Shown: one piece after another, positions 18,271 to 27,963 of the stretch | Layout of the letters: the number at the start of each line of letters is the position of its first letter | Position numbering within the stretch: the first letter of the stretch is position 1 | NCBI RefSeq assembly: GCF_016756315.1 | Contig: NZ_AP024235.1 | Coordinates: 2,976,001 to 3,040,000 of the forward strand | From: Alteromonas sp. KC3 | GTDB lineage: Bacteria; Pseudomonadota; Gammaproteobacteria; Enterobacterales; Alteromonadaceae | Direction of reading: 5' to 3' | Length of the DNA: 64,000 nt | Position numbers and translations under genes: made by a program | Notes under the pieces: model-generated | Told to the model about the DNA's origin: nothing | Databases searched by the model: none | What the model saw: only the letters and a program-made list of their open reading frames with translations

Positions 18271-19299
18271 TTAGCGCTGTTTTTCGAGCATTTTAACGCG
18301 GTCAAAAAGGCTTCCAATTTTCTGCAGGCGAACTGTATTTTTTCGCCATTCACGATTAGTTTGCGCAGGTTGTCCTGAAGAATAAACACCCGGCTCAGTG
18401 ATATCTTGAACAATCATGGTATAGCCAGTGACCTGTACGTTGTCACAAATACTAATGTGTCCATTAATACCCACACCACCGCCAATGATGACGTGTTTAC
18501 CAATATGGCAACTACCTGCAATTCCAGTAGCACCGCATATGCAAGAGTGATCCCCTATTATGCAATTGTGACCAATCTGGACTTGATTATCGATTATGAC
18601 ATTGGTGCCAAGAATTGTGTCTTCCATAGCACCTCTATCAATACTGCTACTTGCACCAATTTGGCTGTCATCACCAATGCGGACTGACCCTGTTTGAGGA
18701 ATAGGTAGCCACACTCCTTTATCATTTGCGTAACCAAAACCAGCGGCGCCAATCACCGTTTGGCTATGGACAGTAACCCGCTTGCCTATCACCACATCGT
18801 GATAAATAGTCACATTTGGATGAATAACTGACGCTTCCCCGATGTGCGTGCCTTTGCGAATAACCGAGTTGGCACCAATGGTTACGCGATCACCCAGTAC
18901 AACATTATCTTCAATGATCACATTGTGTCCCAGTGACACATCACTACCTATACGCGCTGACGGCGCAATGACTGCTGATTCTGAAATTCCGTTTGCTACA
19001 ACAGGTGTGGTATCAAAAAGCTGAGCTATGCGAGCAAAAGCCGCGTGAGGATTAGCAACAACTAACGCTGGTACCGGACTATCATCTTTTAAACTTTCAT
19101 GAAGAATAACAGCCCCTGCTTTTGTATCTTTTAATTGCGGCTTATATTTAGGGTTAGTAAGAAAAGAAATCTGATGTTCAGCAGACCCAGCAAGGGTGCC
19201 AACCGCAGAGATGACAACACTGCCCTCTCCCTGAACTGCACCGCCAACGTGATTAGCGAGTTCTTCCAAACTAAATGTGCGTTTATTCATAGCAGTCAT
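18271..19299 (-). CDS. lpxD: UDP-3-O-acylglucosamine N-acyltransferase
   Basis: A 342-residue LpxD (E. coli 341), which adds the second acyl chain in lipid A synthesis. An N-terminal uridine-binding domain (SLEELANHVGGAVQGEG) precedes a long left-handed beta-helix of hexapeptide repeats; GAAGFGYANDKGVWLPIPQTG contains the substrate region and QIGHNCIIGDHS the catalytic-His segment. Usually lpxD sits in bamA-skp-lpxD-fabZ-lpxA-lpxB; here it stands alone, so it may be a relocated or second copy. The start could be the first ATG or the ATG three codons later. Confidence 0.88.
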   Translation of the reverse strand: MTAMNKRTFSLEELANHVGGAVQGEGSVVISAVGTLAGSAEHQISFLTNPKYKPQLKDTKAGAVILHESLKDDSPVPALVVANPHAAFARIAQLFDTTPVVANGISESAVIAPSARIGSDVSLGHNVIIEDNVVLGDRVTIGANSVIRKGTHIGEASVIHPNVTIYHDVVIGKRVTVHSQTVIGAAGFGYANDKGVWLPIPQTGSVRIGDDSQIGASSSIDRGAMEDTILGTNVIIDNQVQIGHNCIIGDHSCICGATGIAGSCHIGKHVIIGGGVGINGHISICDNVQVTGYTMIVQDITEPGVYSSGQPAQTNREWRKNTVRLQKIGSLFDRVKMLEKQR

Positions 19300-19637
19300 G
19301 CGATGTACCTGTTCGGATGTTTAATGACTATATGGCGCATATCCTATTGCCTTACAATGCAATAGTGGCAAACATGCACCAACTTTATTGTTGACTAAGT
19401 TTACATTAAATCGCCACACGCTTTGATATTTTAATCGCACATTTCTCGGTAAGTGCTCAAAATTACAGCAAGAATAGGAGTAAATGACGATAGCCTCTGG
19501 CACAATCTATCCTGTTACGAGTAGAATACGACACCATCTATTTCAGTTTGTATACGCTCTAATCAAGTCGTTTTGTAAAGGGTGTTATCAAATTTGACTA
19601 ATTCTTTTGTTTTACCGCTTTCTAGCGAGGATCGAGC
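19300..19637. other. 338-nt divergent region between lpxD and ettA
   Basis: Contains promoters for both genes but none I can define with confidence. A 7-bp inverted repeat CTATTGC-N8-GCAATAG lies at 19344-19365. The ettA ribosome-binding site GAGGA is at 19627-19631. No ORF here looks coding. Confidence 0.45.
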
Positions 19638-21305
19638 ATGGCTCAATACGTATACAGTATGCATCGCGTGGGCAAAATTGTTCCACCGAATAGACACATT
19701 TTAAAAAATATCTCTCTTAGTTTTTTCCCCGGCGCAAAAATTGGTGTGCTTGGTTTGAACGGTGCTGGTAAGTCGACACTACTGCGCATAATGGCGGGTA
19801 TTGACACAGACATCGAAGGCGAAGCCCGTCCTCAACCAGGTCTTAAAGTGGGTTATCTACCCCAAGAACCCCAATTAGACGAATCTAAAGACGTTCGAGG
19901 CAACATTGAAGAAGCCGTTGCTGATGTTAAACATGCGCTGACTCGTCTTGACGAAGTGTATGCTGCATATGCTGACCCAGATGCCGATTTTGACGCGCTG
20001 GCAAAAGAGCAAGGCGAGCTAGAAGCAATTATCCAGTCGAAAGATGGTCACAACCTAGACAACGCATTAGAGCGTGCAGCAGATGCACTTCGCCTACCGC
20101 CTTGGGATGCTGATGTAAGCAAGTTATCAGGGGGTGAACGCCGTCGTGTTGCGCTGTGTAGACTATTACTTGAAAAGCCTGAAATGCTGCTGCTAGACGA
20201 ACCCACTAACCACTTAGATGCAGAATCAGTGGCATGGTTAGAACGTTTCCTACACGACTACGAGGGTACCGTAGTCGCGATTACTCACGATAGATACTTC
20301 CTAGATAACGTTGCTGGCTGGATATTAGAACTTGACCGTGGTGAAGGTATTCCATGGGAAGGCAATTATTCATCATGGCTAGAACAAAAAGAAAACCGCT
20401 TGCAACAGGAAGAGCGTGCTGAAACAGCCCGCATGAAGAGCATGAAACAAGAGCTTGAATGGGTACGTTCAAACCCGAAAGGCCGTCATGCAAAAAGCAA
20501 AGCCCGTATGGCGCGCTTTGAAGAGCTATCGACTAGCGATTATCAAAAGCGCAATGAAACAAATGAGCTTTTCATTCCACCAGGCGAGCGCCTAGGTGAC
20601 AAAGTTATCGAAGTCACTAACCTTAAGAAGTCTTATGGCGATCGCGTGCTTATTGACGACCTTTCATTCAAAGTACCTAAAGGTGCGATTGTCGGTATTG
20701 TCGGTCCTAACGGCGCAGGTAAGTCAACACTGTTTAGAATGCTAACCGGTGCTGAGCAACCAGACTCGGGTAACATCGATTTAGGTGAAACGGTGCACAT
20801 TGCTGCGGTAGAACAGTTCCGCGACCACATGAACGAAAACAACACCGTTTGGAAAGAGATTTCTGACGACCAAGACATTATCCGAATCGGCAACTTTGAA
20901 ATAAACAGCCGTGCATATTGTAGCCGTTTTAACTTTAAAGGTACTGACCAACAGAAGTTCATTAAAGACCTATCCGGTGGTGAGCGAAACCGTGTACACC
21001 TTGCCAAGCTATTGAAAGCGGGCGGCAACGTATTGCTTCTGGATGAGCCAACTAACGACTTGGACGTTGAAACACTACGAGCACTTGAAAATGCACTATT
21101 GGAATTCCCAGGCTGCGCAATGGTTATCTCGCACGACCGCTGGTTCCTTGACCGTGTGGCAACACACATTATGGATTACCGTGACGAAGGTAATATTAAT
21201 TTCTTTGAAGGCAACTACTCAGATTATGAGAGTTGGTTGAAGCAAGAGTTTGGACAAGATGTAGTTGAGCCACATCGTCTTAAATATAAGCGAATGGCCA
21301 AATAA
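19638..21305 (+). CDS. ettA: Energy-dependent translational throttle protein EttA
   Basis: A 555-residue ABC-F protein, the same length as E. coli EttA, with two ABC domains in one chain. Each has Walker A (GLNGAGKST; GPNGAGKST), signature (LSGGERRRVALCR; LSGGERNRVHLAK) and Walker B (LLLDEPTNHLD; LLLDEPTNDLD). The start MAQYVYSMHRVGKIVPP and the arm region match EttA specifically. EttA binds the ribosomal E site and gates elongation by the ADP/ATP ratio. It is monocistronic with its own terminator. Confidence 0.95.
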   Translation: MAQYVYSMHRVGKIVPPNRHILKNISLSFFPGAKIGVLGLNGAGKSTLLRIMAGIDTDIEGEARPQPGLKVGYLPQEPQLDESKDVRGNIEEAVADVKHALTRLDEVYAAYADPDADFDALAKEQGELEAIIQSKDGHNLDNALERAADALRLPPWDADVSKLSGGERRRVALCRLLLEKPEMLLLDEPTNHLDAESVAWLERFLHDYEGTVVAITHDRYFLDNVAGWILELDRGEGIPWEGNYSSWLEQKENRLQQEERAETARMKSMKQELEWVRSNPKGRHAKSKARMARFEELSTSDYQKRNETNELFIPPGERLGDKVIEVTNLKKSYGDRVLIDDLSFKVPKGAIVGIVGPNGAGKSTLFRMLTGAEQPDSGNIDLGETVHIAAVEQFRDHMNENNTVWKEISDDQDIIRIGNFEINSRAYCSRFNFKGTDQQKFIKDLSGGERNRVHLAKLLKAGGNVLLLDEPTNDLDVETLRALENALLEFPGCAMVISHDRWFLDRVATHIMDYRDEGNINFFEGNYSDYESWLKQEFGQDVVEPHRLKYKRMAK

Positions 21306-21338
21306 CGCGATAGTTGAACGCTGTCCACATGTGTTGCC

Positions 21339-21366
21339 AAAAGCCCTCATTATCGAGGGCTTTTTT
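21339..21366 (+). terminator. Rho-independent terminator of ettA
   Basis: AAAAGCCCTC (21339-21348), six-nt loop, GAGGGCTTTT (21355-21364), followed by TT. It separates ettA from the PilZ gene on the same strand. Confidence 0.85.
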
Positions 21367-21427
21367 ATTGCCATGCGCCCTGAATTGTCCAATACTGAGC
21401 ATAAGAAAAGGCAGAAGGTAGTGTGGC

Positions 21428-21835
21428 ATGACAGATAAGCGCCAGTTTCAGCGAGTATCATTAGACGTAAATGGGATACTGTCTCATAGTAATACCGATA
21501 TAGAGGTAATGGTCAGTGACGTATCACTACAAGGAATAAAGCTTCAAGCTATGGAATCAGCGCTTGCTCATCTGCCTTTTGACAGTCATGAACCTTACAT
21601 TGCGAAGTTTCAAGCTAACGATGACAGCCCACTTATTACCTTGTATATCTCCCAGCTCTATCGACATTCAGATAGCCGCAAAGATATGGTTTCACTGGGT
21701 TGCAAGGTTGAACGAATGGACGTAGACAGTGTAAGTGCGCTTCGCAGATTAATAGCACTAAATAGCGCAGATATGGATATTGAGGAAAAAGACTTAAATG
21801 CACTGGTTAATGCGGTTTACCAAACACCTCGATAA
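21428..21835 (+). CDS. PilZ domain protein
   Basis: A 135-residue single-domain PilZ protein, expected to bind cyclic di-GMP. The RxxxR motif is at residues 5-9 (RQFQR) and the DxSxxG motif is seen in SDVSLQG near residue 30. There is no output domain, so it would act by protein-protein contact. It lies between ettA and radA, convergent with radA. Together with the larger PilZ protein on the other side of radA it suggests local c-di-GMP input, but no specific target can be named. Confidence 0.85.
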   Translation: MTDKRQFQRVSLDVNGILSHSNTDIEVMVSDVSLQGIKLQAMESALAHLPFDSHEPYIAKFQANDDSPLITLYISQLYRHSDSRKDMVSLGCKVERMDVDSVSALRRLIALNSADMDIEEKDLNALVNAVYQTPR

Positions 21836-21864
21836 ACCACATCATAGTGTTACAAGTTAACGCT

Positions 21865-23232
21865 CTACTCGAGAGCGTCAAGTGCTTCTGATAGACGCGA
21901 AACAGGTACAATTTTCATTCCATTGATAGGCTGTTTTGGCGCATTGGCTTTGGGTACGATTGCTCGCTTAAAACCGTGTTTAGCAGCTTCAATTATACGC
22001 TCGGTTCCATTTGGTACAGGCCGTATTTCACCTGCCAAACCAACCTCTCCAAATACAATCAAATCACGGGGCAACGCGCGATTTCGAAAACTTGAAATCA
22101 TGGCTAGCAACAACGCTAAGTCTGCACTTGTCTCGGAAACTCTTACGCCCCCTACTACATTCACAAATACATCTTGGTCGTTCATTTGCACATTGCCATG
22201 ACGATGCAAGACTGCCAAAAGCATCGATAAACGATTTTGATCTAGCCCCACTGCAATTCGTCTAGGATTCGACATTTGGGAATAATCAACCAGCGCTTGA
22301 ATTTCAACAAGTAGCGGTCGCGTCCCCTCCCAGATAACCATCACACTTGACCCTGGCGTTTCATTCTCACCGCGACTGAGAAAAATAGCCGAAGGATTGC
22401 TCACTTCCTTTAATCCTTTCTCAGTCATCGCAAAAACGCCCAACTCATTTACTGCGCCAAAACGGTTTTTGTGACTGCGCAATGTGCGATAACGCCCGTC
22501 ACTTTCTCCCTCTAGCATCATTGAACTATCAATACAGTGCTCAAGCACTTTAGGGCCCGCGAGATTGCCATCTTTTGTGACATGACCCACAATAAACATG
22601 GCAATGTGATTTTGCTTTGCAAAACGCGTCAAATACGCAGCACTCTCTCTCACTTGAGAAACACTGCCAGGTGCCGACTGTACGTCAGAGACATGCATAA
22701 CCTGAATGGAGTCAATAACCATAATCTTAGGCTTTTGGGTAAGCGCCAAATCACAAATGGTCTCGACATTGGTTTCAGCAAGCATCATTAACTTGTCATC
22801 AGGTAGGTTCAGACGCTTTGCGCGCATTGCAACTTGCTGCAACGACTCTTCACCAGTGACATAAAGTGCCTTTTCTACTTTTGCCATCTGACACATGACT
22901 TGTAAGAGCAGTGTACTTTTCCCTGCTCCCGGCGAGCCGCCTATCAACATTGCTGCGCCAGGCACAATACCACCACCAAGTACTCTATCGAGTTCTTTAA
23001 ACGTAGAGCTAAATCGAGGCAATGACTCAAGGTCAATGGCATTCAAAGTCTCAATTTTTGCAGCAGTTTGCCCAGCATAACCGGACGACGATTGACGCGT
23101 AGATGCTTTGGCACTGGCTACAACAAACTCACTTATTGTATTCCATGCTTTACATTCTGAGCACTGCCCCTGCCAGCGTGGAAACTCTGCGCCACAGTCG
23201 GAACATACATAAGCGGTTTTACGTTTTGCCAT
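21865..23232 (-). CDS. radA: DNA repair protein RadA
   Basis: A 455-residue RecA-like ATPase that aids branch migration and processing of recombination intermediates. It has the N-terminal C4 zinc finger (YVCSDCGAEFPRWQGQCSECKAWN), Walker A GGSPGAGKST, the RadA-specific KNRFG motif, and a C-terminal Lon-like domain (DVFVNVVGGVRVSETSADLALLLA). Length matches E. coli RadA (460). It is transcribed towards the PilZ gene and diverges from the large PilZ protein. The serB gene, often next to radA in gammaproteobacteria, lies just beyond. Confidence 0.96.
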   Translation of the reverse strand: MAKRKTAYVCSDCGAEFPRWQGQCSECKAWNTISEFVVASAKASTRQSSSGYAGQTAAKIETLNAIDLESLPRFSSTFKELDRVLGGGIVPGAAMLIGGSPGAGKSTLLLQVMCQMAKVEKALYVTGEESLQQVAMRAKRLNLPDDKLMMLAETNVETICDLALTQKPKIMVIDSIQVMHVSDVQSAPGSVSQVRESAAYLTRFAKQNHIAMFIVGHVTKDGNLAGPKVLEHCIDSSMMLEGESDGRYRTLRSHKNRFGAVNELGVFAMTEKGLKEVSNPSAIFLSRGENETPGSSVMVIWEGTRPLLVEIQALVDYSQMSNPRRIAVGLDQNRLSMLLAVLHRHGNVQMNDQDVFVNVVGGVRVSETSADLALLLAMISSFRNRALPRDLIVFGEVGLAGEIRPVPNGTERIIEAAKHGFKRAIVPKANAPKQPINGMKIVPVSRLSEALDALE

Positions 23233-23490
23233 ATTGCTATTTTATCCGTCACATAAAAGGAGTATTCTATCACCAACATCAACAATATAAGTACACCCCG
23301 CAAGACCTTTTTACACGGTAGAGGATCGTTAACTGTCTACACATCATATCATGCCAATATTTGGGCTACATTGTTACAGACAGCCGTGGATTTCAGGGAC
23401 AACAAGGTCTAAAGGCTTCATATTAATGAGTTTGGCTGAATTGCCGATAACAACTAAAATAATGATACTTAAAGACAAAGTTGCGCATTC

Positions 23491-26019
23491 ATGAGTCAAG
23501 ATTTAAAGCAATATGCTGACATAATAGACCAGCTAAAGCCTATGGTTAATGAACCTGAGTTCAACCAAGTATTGCTTCAGATCGCGTCTGACGTTCCCAA
23601 AGAAAAACGCTTTCTTATCAAGATGGAAGTAAAGCGCTTGGCAAAGCCTTGCTTGCGCACCATCGATTTACGCGGCCACGTTGACGGCAAGTGTAACAAA
23701 TATGTTCATGAAGGCCGCACTCACTACATGGATGAGATAGCGGTTGATAAGTTTGAAGAGCAATTGCGCGTTTTCGGAAGGTATACCTATGGCGTATACG
23801 AAGCCGTCCAAAACACCGAAAACAACTTCCGTTTAATGCGCGAGAAAGAGTTAGCGCAGGAACGCGCAGACAAAGAGAGCCCGCAAATAAAGAAGCGGTC
23901 TGCGGTGTTAGAACAATTCAAGGTTCCCACAGTTAACTTATTAGATTACCAACAGCGTAACGCCGAAAGGATGAACTTTGCTGTCGCGGTAGAAATCTTC
24001 GATAAGTCAGGGCAATCGGTCAGAGGACTAAGCGTCGACATTTCACTGAAAGGTCTTCAGGTCAAACTTTCTAAAGACACCTTTTTTCGCCAAGACGAAA
24101 CACTCTTTATTTACTTTAGAGGGCTAGAAAGTGAGTTTGCGTTAGACAAAAAAAATGGTATTGCTTATAAACTCGTAAAAGTTAGCACAAAGAATGACGT
24201 CAATTACCTAGCGCTGCAACGGGATGCTGATTATCCAAATACCGCTTTTGATAAGTTTCTAGATAACTTTATTACCGGCAACAAACGCCGCTATAAAGTA
24301 AATATGACCAATACCTTAGACGCCATAAAAAGTAAAATTTGCGAACAGTACTTTTCACCTCGTAGCCCAACGCTCCCCGTTTTTATTGATGTGATTAACT
24401 CTACCATGGTACCGCGCTATGCAATGATGAACGAAGTGAATAGGGAAACCATTCATTATTGGCAAGATGAAGAAGATGTCTGCCGATTAAATTTTTTGCT
24501 AACGCAAGAGCGGCTAACGCGTTTAGTCAATAAGCCTGAAGATGCAAGAGAGATTTTTGTATTTAGCTTTACGCACCTACAAAATGATAAGGTCTATTTC
24601 TATTCAGCGTCTTACGAAGAGTTACTTCAAAAAGAAATTCTTGCAAAGGTGTTCTTAGGATTTGGCAGTAAAAAAGTAAGTTGGCGCGTGTTTAAGATTA
24701 CACTGACCGAAATGACGCCAGAACAAGCGTACATACCCTTATCTATTCCAGATTCGGTAGGCAATAAAGTTAAAAAGTTAAACACCCCACCGTCTGCAAG
24801 ACTGATGTCAAAGCTAAAGAACTTACGTTACTTAGCACACATTACCGATGTTACATCTGTTACCGGCCAAGAAACATATAACGAATTTAAGTTTAATCGC
24901 GATAACTTAACGCACCTGCGCAATTTTGGTCATCCTCGCAATCGGGCGCCTTCAAACATTCAAATTGTTCGCTTTAAATACGAAGAACAGCGGATAGAAA
25001 GTCGCTATCAACTAAGAACACAAATTGAAGCGCGCTTTAATTCCGACGATATTGTGCACAAAGGGATAAGTGAAGATATCTCTGTTCACGGTTTAGGTCT
25101 TCGTATTGAATTAAGTAAAGAATACAAAGGTACACTTGATGGTCGAGTGGAAGTCGCGTTTCCACGACTTCAGGAAATCACCAAAAATTTTGATGTTATG
25201 CATCTTCAATACGACATTGTGTATCACAATGTCGAAAAGAACATACTTCATTTAAAAGCAGTTGCCGGCGATGAGGGTAAAAGTGCACGCTTATTTTTTG
25301 AAGAGCTTATCAAGAAAAACAAGAGCAGCTTAAAGGTTGAGTCTGACGAAGAAGAAGTGCCGGGTATGGGGCAAGCATTGCGTTGTATTAACGCACGAAA
25401 TGCGACCTCACTTTCATTTCTGATGAATAAAGAAGGCATTCGCTATACGCCTCAAGCTTGTATCATTGGCAAACAAGATGAACGCGTAACAACCCTGACT
25501 ACTCAGTTTGCAGAGCAAGACAAAGTCAATTTGGAGTTCTTTTTCAGAGATAGAAAGCAGGAGTCACCTTTCGTACAAAGCGGTATTAAAGCCGTTAAAC
25601 TCGAAAACATGCCGCTAAGAGAAGAGTTATTTATCTCATTTGACGTCTCGCAAAAAGACCCAAGAATGGCGATAATTCCCCGCTATTCGCATAAATTTGA
25701 CGATAACGAACAGCGCAGAGCATTTATCAAAGAAGCGATGACGCGTGGTCAATTTATCGCTTTACATATAATGCTGACCACAACGGGTAAGCCAGACATG
25801 ACGATGCTGCAAACCGAAATTAACTACGTCACTATGTACGCCATGCATCGTGCTCGTGACCTAGAAAAGCAGATGTGGAGTATTGCTGCGTGTTCCCACC
25901 TTATCGATGTGACCGACGAGGTGTTAATACGCTATGGATTTAGTATTGAAGATGTTACGGCTAATAAAACGTTAAAGAGCGCATCACACGCCGCATCGTT
26001 TTTTGCAAATCAAGCATAG
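23491..26019 (+). CDS. Large protein with two PilZ domains
   Basis: An 842-residue soluble protein with two PilZ-type domains: one around residues 155-250 with RNAER (156-160) and DISLKG (183-188), the second around 500-600 with RIESR (501-505) and DISVHG (529-534). Both sets match the c-di-GMP-binding RxxxR and D/NxSxxG motifs. The regions between and after (about 265-490 and 620-842) show no domain I recognise and no membrane helix. Homologues between radA and serB are seen in other marine gammaproteobacteria. It probably acts as a c-di-GMP effector; target unknown. Confidence 0.82.
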   Translation: MSQDLKQYADIIDQLKPMVNEPEFNQVLLQIASDVPKEKRFLIKMEVKRLAKPCLRTIDLRGHVDGKCNKYVHEGRTHYMDEIAVDKFEEQLRVFGRYTYGVYEAVQNTENNFRLMREKELAQERADKESPQIKKRSAVLEQFKVPTVNLLDYQQRNAERMNFAVAVEIFDKSGQSVRGLSVDISLKGLQVKLSKDTFFRQDETLFIYFRGLESEFALDKKNGIAYKLVKVSTKNDVNYLALQRDADYPNTAFDKFLDNFITGNKRRYKVNMTNTLDAIKSKICEQYFSPRSPTLPVFIDVINSTMVPRYAMMNEVNRETIHYWQDEEDVCRLNFLLTQERLTRLVNKPEDAREIFVFSFTHLQNDKVYFYSASYEELLQKEILAKVFLGFGSKKVSWRVFKITLTEMTPEQAYIPLSIPDSVGNKVKKLNTPPSARLMSKLKNLRYLAHITDVTSVTGQETYNEFKFNRDNLTHLRNFGHPRNRAPSNIQIVRFKYEEQRIESRYQLRTQIEARFNSDDIVHKGISEDISVHGLGLRIELSKEYKGTLDGRVEVAFPRLQEITKNFDVMHLQYDIVYHNVEKNILHLKAVAGDEGKSARLFFEELIKKNKSSLKVESDEEEVPGMGQALRCINARNATSLSFLMNKEGIRYTPQACIIGKQDERVTTLTTQFAEQDKVNLEFFFRDRKQESPFVQSGIKAVKLENMPLREELFISFDVSQKDPRMAIIPRYSHKFDDNEQRRAFIKEAMTRGQFIALHIMLTTTGKPDMTMLQTEINYVTMYAMHRARDLEKQMWSIAACSHLIDVTDEVLIRYGFSIEDVTANKTLKSASHAASFFANQA

Positions 26020-26046
26020 TTAACTAATTTGAAAACTCACCGCAAC

Positions 26047-26072
26047 AAAAGAGCGCCATTTAGCGCTCTTTT
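26047..26072. terminator. Bidirectional rho-independent terminator
   Basis: AAAAGAGCGC (26047-26056) pairs with GCGCTCTTTT (26063-26072), with T-runs on both strands. It serves the large PilZ gene (+) and serB (-). Confidence 0.87.
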
Positions 26073-26086
26073 TTCGTTAGTACACT

Positions 26087-27079
26087 TTAAGAGCCTAAGA
26101 AGTACAGCATACTGTGTAAACTTCCCACGCGGATTGCTACATCAGCCTTTTCGTTAACAAGTGGTTTTCCATGGCATGCGACACCCAGTGCTGATTGCGC
26201 CATCATAACAAGATCGTTTGCGCCATCTCCCATTGCCACAGTTTGACTACATGGGATAGACCATTCACGGGCCAACGTTTCTACGGTGCGCGCTTTGACA
26301 TCTGCATTAACAATTTCCCCTACTACTTTACCTGTTAGCTTGCCGTCACTGATTTCCAACGTATTAGATATTGCATAATCAAGTCCCAGCCTTTCTTTGA
26401 GGTAATCTGCGAAATAGGTAAAGCCTCCTGAAGCAATGGCAAGTTTCCATTTATGTTGCTTGAGAGTTGATAACAGCACTTGAATGCCAGGCATAAGAGG
26501 AATGCTGTCTCGAATTTGCGCGAGGTGAGCTACCGGCACATTTTCAAGACAAGCCACCCGGTGCACCAAGCTATCATTAAAGGCTATTTCTCCGCGCATG
26601 GCCTTAGCGGTAACTTCAGCAACCTGCTCCCCCACACCAGCTAGCTTTGCAATTTCATCAATACACTCTATAGCAATAACCGTGCTATCCATATCCATTA
26701 CCAACAGACCTGGCGTATCAAGACGTGGTCGCTCTCCTTGGACACCTACATCAATGTTAAATGATGCACTGACCCCTGAGAGGGTTTTATTAAGGACTTC
26801 ACGCTCAACACTCTCTAGGTTTCCCCTTACCTCTACGACGTCATCTCCAAACTGTTGATGCAGCGCATGAAATGCAATACTTACTGGCGTAAAACGGTGT
26901 GCTAAAGCCGATAAAGCGCCTGCCAGTAAATGGCCTGTGAGGGCCTGACCAGCGATGGTTAAAGTGTGAGAAAACGCGACTTCAGAGTGTTGCTTTGAAA
27001 CAAAGGAGACTAACGCGCTAGCACTATGGCGAGCATCATCAGTTTGAGCACTTAACAGCGTGTCGATGGTAGATTGCAC
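26087..27079 (-). CDS. serB: Phosphoserine phosphatase
   Basis: A 330-residue HAD-superfamily enzyme for the last step of serine synthesis (E. coli 322). The catalytic aspartate loop DMDSTVIAIECIDEIA, the motif II serine in LAIASGGFTYF, and motif III/IV GDGANDLVMMAQSALGVA are intact. The N-terminal roughly 100 residues are the extra regulatory region usual in gammaproteobacterial SerB. It is divergent from the AhpA/YtjB-like gene, a conserved pairing. Confidence 0.96.
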   Translation of the reverse strand: MQSTIDTLLSAQTDDARHSASALVSFVSKQHSEVAFSHTLTIAGQALTGHLLAGALSALAHRFTPVSIAFHALHQQFGDDVVEVRGNLESVEREVLNKTLSGVSASFNIDVGVQGERPRLDTPGLLVMDMDSTVIAIECIDEIAKLAGVGEQVAEVTAKAMRGEIAFNDSLVHRVACLENVPVAHLAQIRDSIPLMPGIQVLLSTLKQHKWKLAIASGGFTYFADYLKERLGLDYAISNTLEISDGKLTGKVVGEIVNADVKARTVETLAREWSIPCSQTVAMGDGANDLVMMAQSALGVACHGKPLVNEKADVAIRVGSLHSMLYFLGS

Positions 27080-27214
27080 GGGGTATATCCGAAAATGATT
27101 GATGAACTAATGCTAACCAATTACCTCTTCTAATAAAATATCCTCTTTTAAATTATTTCGAGTTATCCTAGTGTTAGAAGTATTAAGCATTATCAATAAA
27201 TAAAGGCGGCACTA

Positions 27215-27901
27215 TTGGCAAACGCTAATCCACCAAAGTATGTGCAAGCTAACAACGACTCCCACTCGGTATATACCGCACTAAAGAGGTTGTTTCACAC
27301 GCTTGTAGTGTGTGTTGTTATAGCACTTGCTGTCGCACTGGTTTTGTTGTTCCAGCAATATCAGCAAGATTGGCTAACCGTGCAAACACGCTTCTCTGGT
27401 GAAAGTATCGCTAGACAATACGCAAAGCTATTGCAACCCTCACACTCAAGTGACGAAAGTGTTGATGATGATGTTACGCATGGCGCCACAACTAACACTT
27501 CTCAAACAGGTTTAACGCGCGCGCGTATCGAAAAAATTACTGCTGTCTTGACACAAGAACCACACATTGTAGGGGTCTCGGTTTTTGATAAAGATGGACG
27601 ATATTTGGCTCCCCTACCAAAAATCGACAGCGTCGTTGCCATGAGTCAAACAGATGGCCTTACCCCCCTAACCTACGTCGAACCCGTTACCAATGAAAAC
27701 GGTGTGGTTTTAGGGTATGTAAACATTCACATGAATACCCAAGCGGTGCTTGAGAGCCCGCTAACCTTACGTTATCAGTTAACATTGATTGCATGTATCT
27801 TGGTTTTTCTTGCCTTGCTTTTGGGGATTTATGTCACCAGAGGGTTCTATAAGCTGCGTCCGTGGGTAATTGACACTATCGAGTCTAAACGGTTTAAGTA
27901 A
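27215..27901 (+). CDS. AhpA/YtjB (SMP) family membrane protein
   Basis: A 228-residue membrane protein with an N-terminal helix (VVCVVIALAVALVLLF), a periplasmic domain of about 140 residues resembling a sensor region (VGVSVFDKDGRYLAPLP), and a C-terminal helix (LTLIACILVFLALLLGIYV). This layout and the divergent position next to serB match E. coli YtjB, known as Smp, and the haemolysin-regulation protein AhpA of Vibrio. Function is unclear. The start is TTG, supported by AAAGGCGG five bases upstream; no better ATG exists near the N-terminus. Confidence 0.75.
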   Translation: MANANPPKYVQANNDSHSVYTALKRLFHTLVVCVVIALAVALVLLFQQYQQDWLTVQTRFSGESIARQYAKLLQPSHSSDESVDDDVTHGATTNTSQTGLTRARIEKITAVLTQEPHIVGVSVFDKDGRYLAPLPKIDSVVAMSQTDGLTPLTYVEPVTNENGVVLGYVNIHMNTQAVLESPLTLRYQLTLIACILVFLALLLGIYVTRGFYKLRPWVIDTIESKRFK

Positions 27902-27963
27902 ATGAGATTTGCTGAGGCAATTAGGTAGGCCTGTGTATAGGACATAACTGGCTAATCACTTCC

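Noticed and set aside
20633-21169. 178-codon minus-strand frame opposite ettA
   Set aside because: Lies wholly within the second ABC domain of ettA; Ser/Arg-rich with no recognisable domain or ribosome-binding site.
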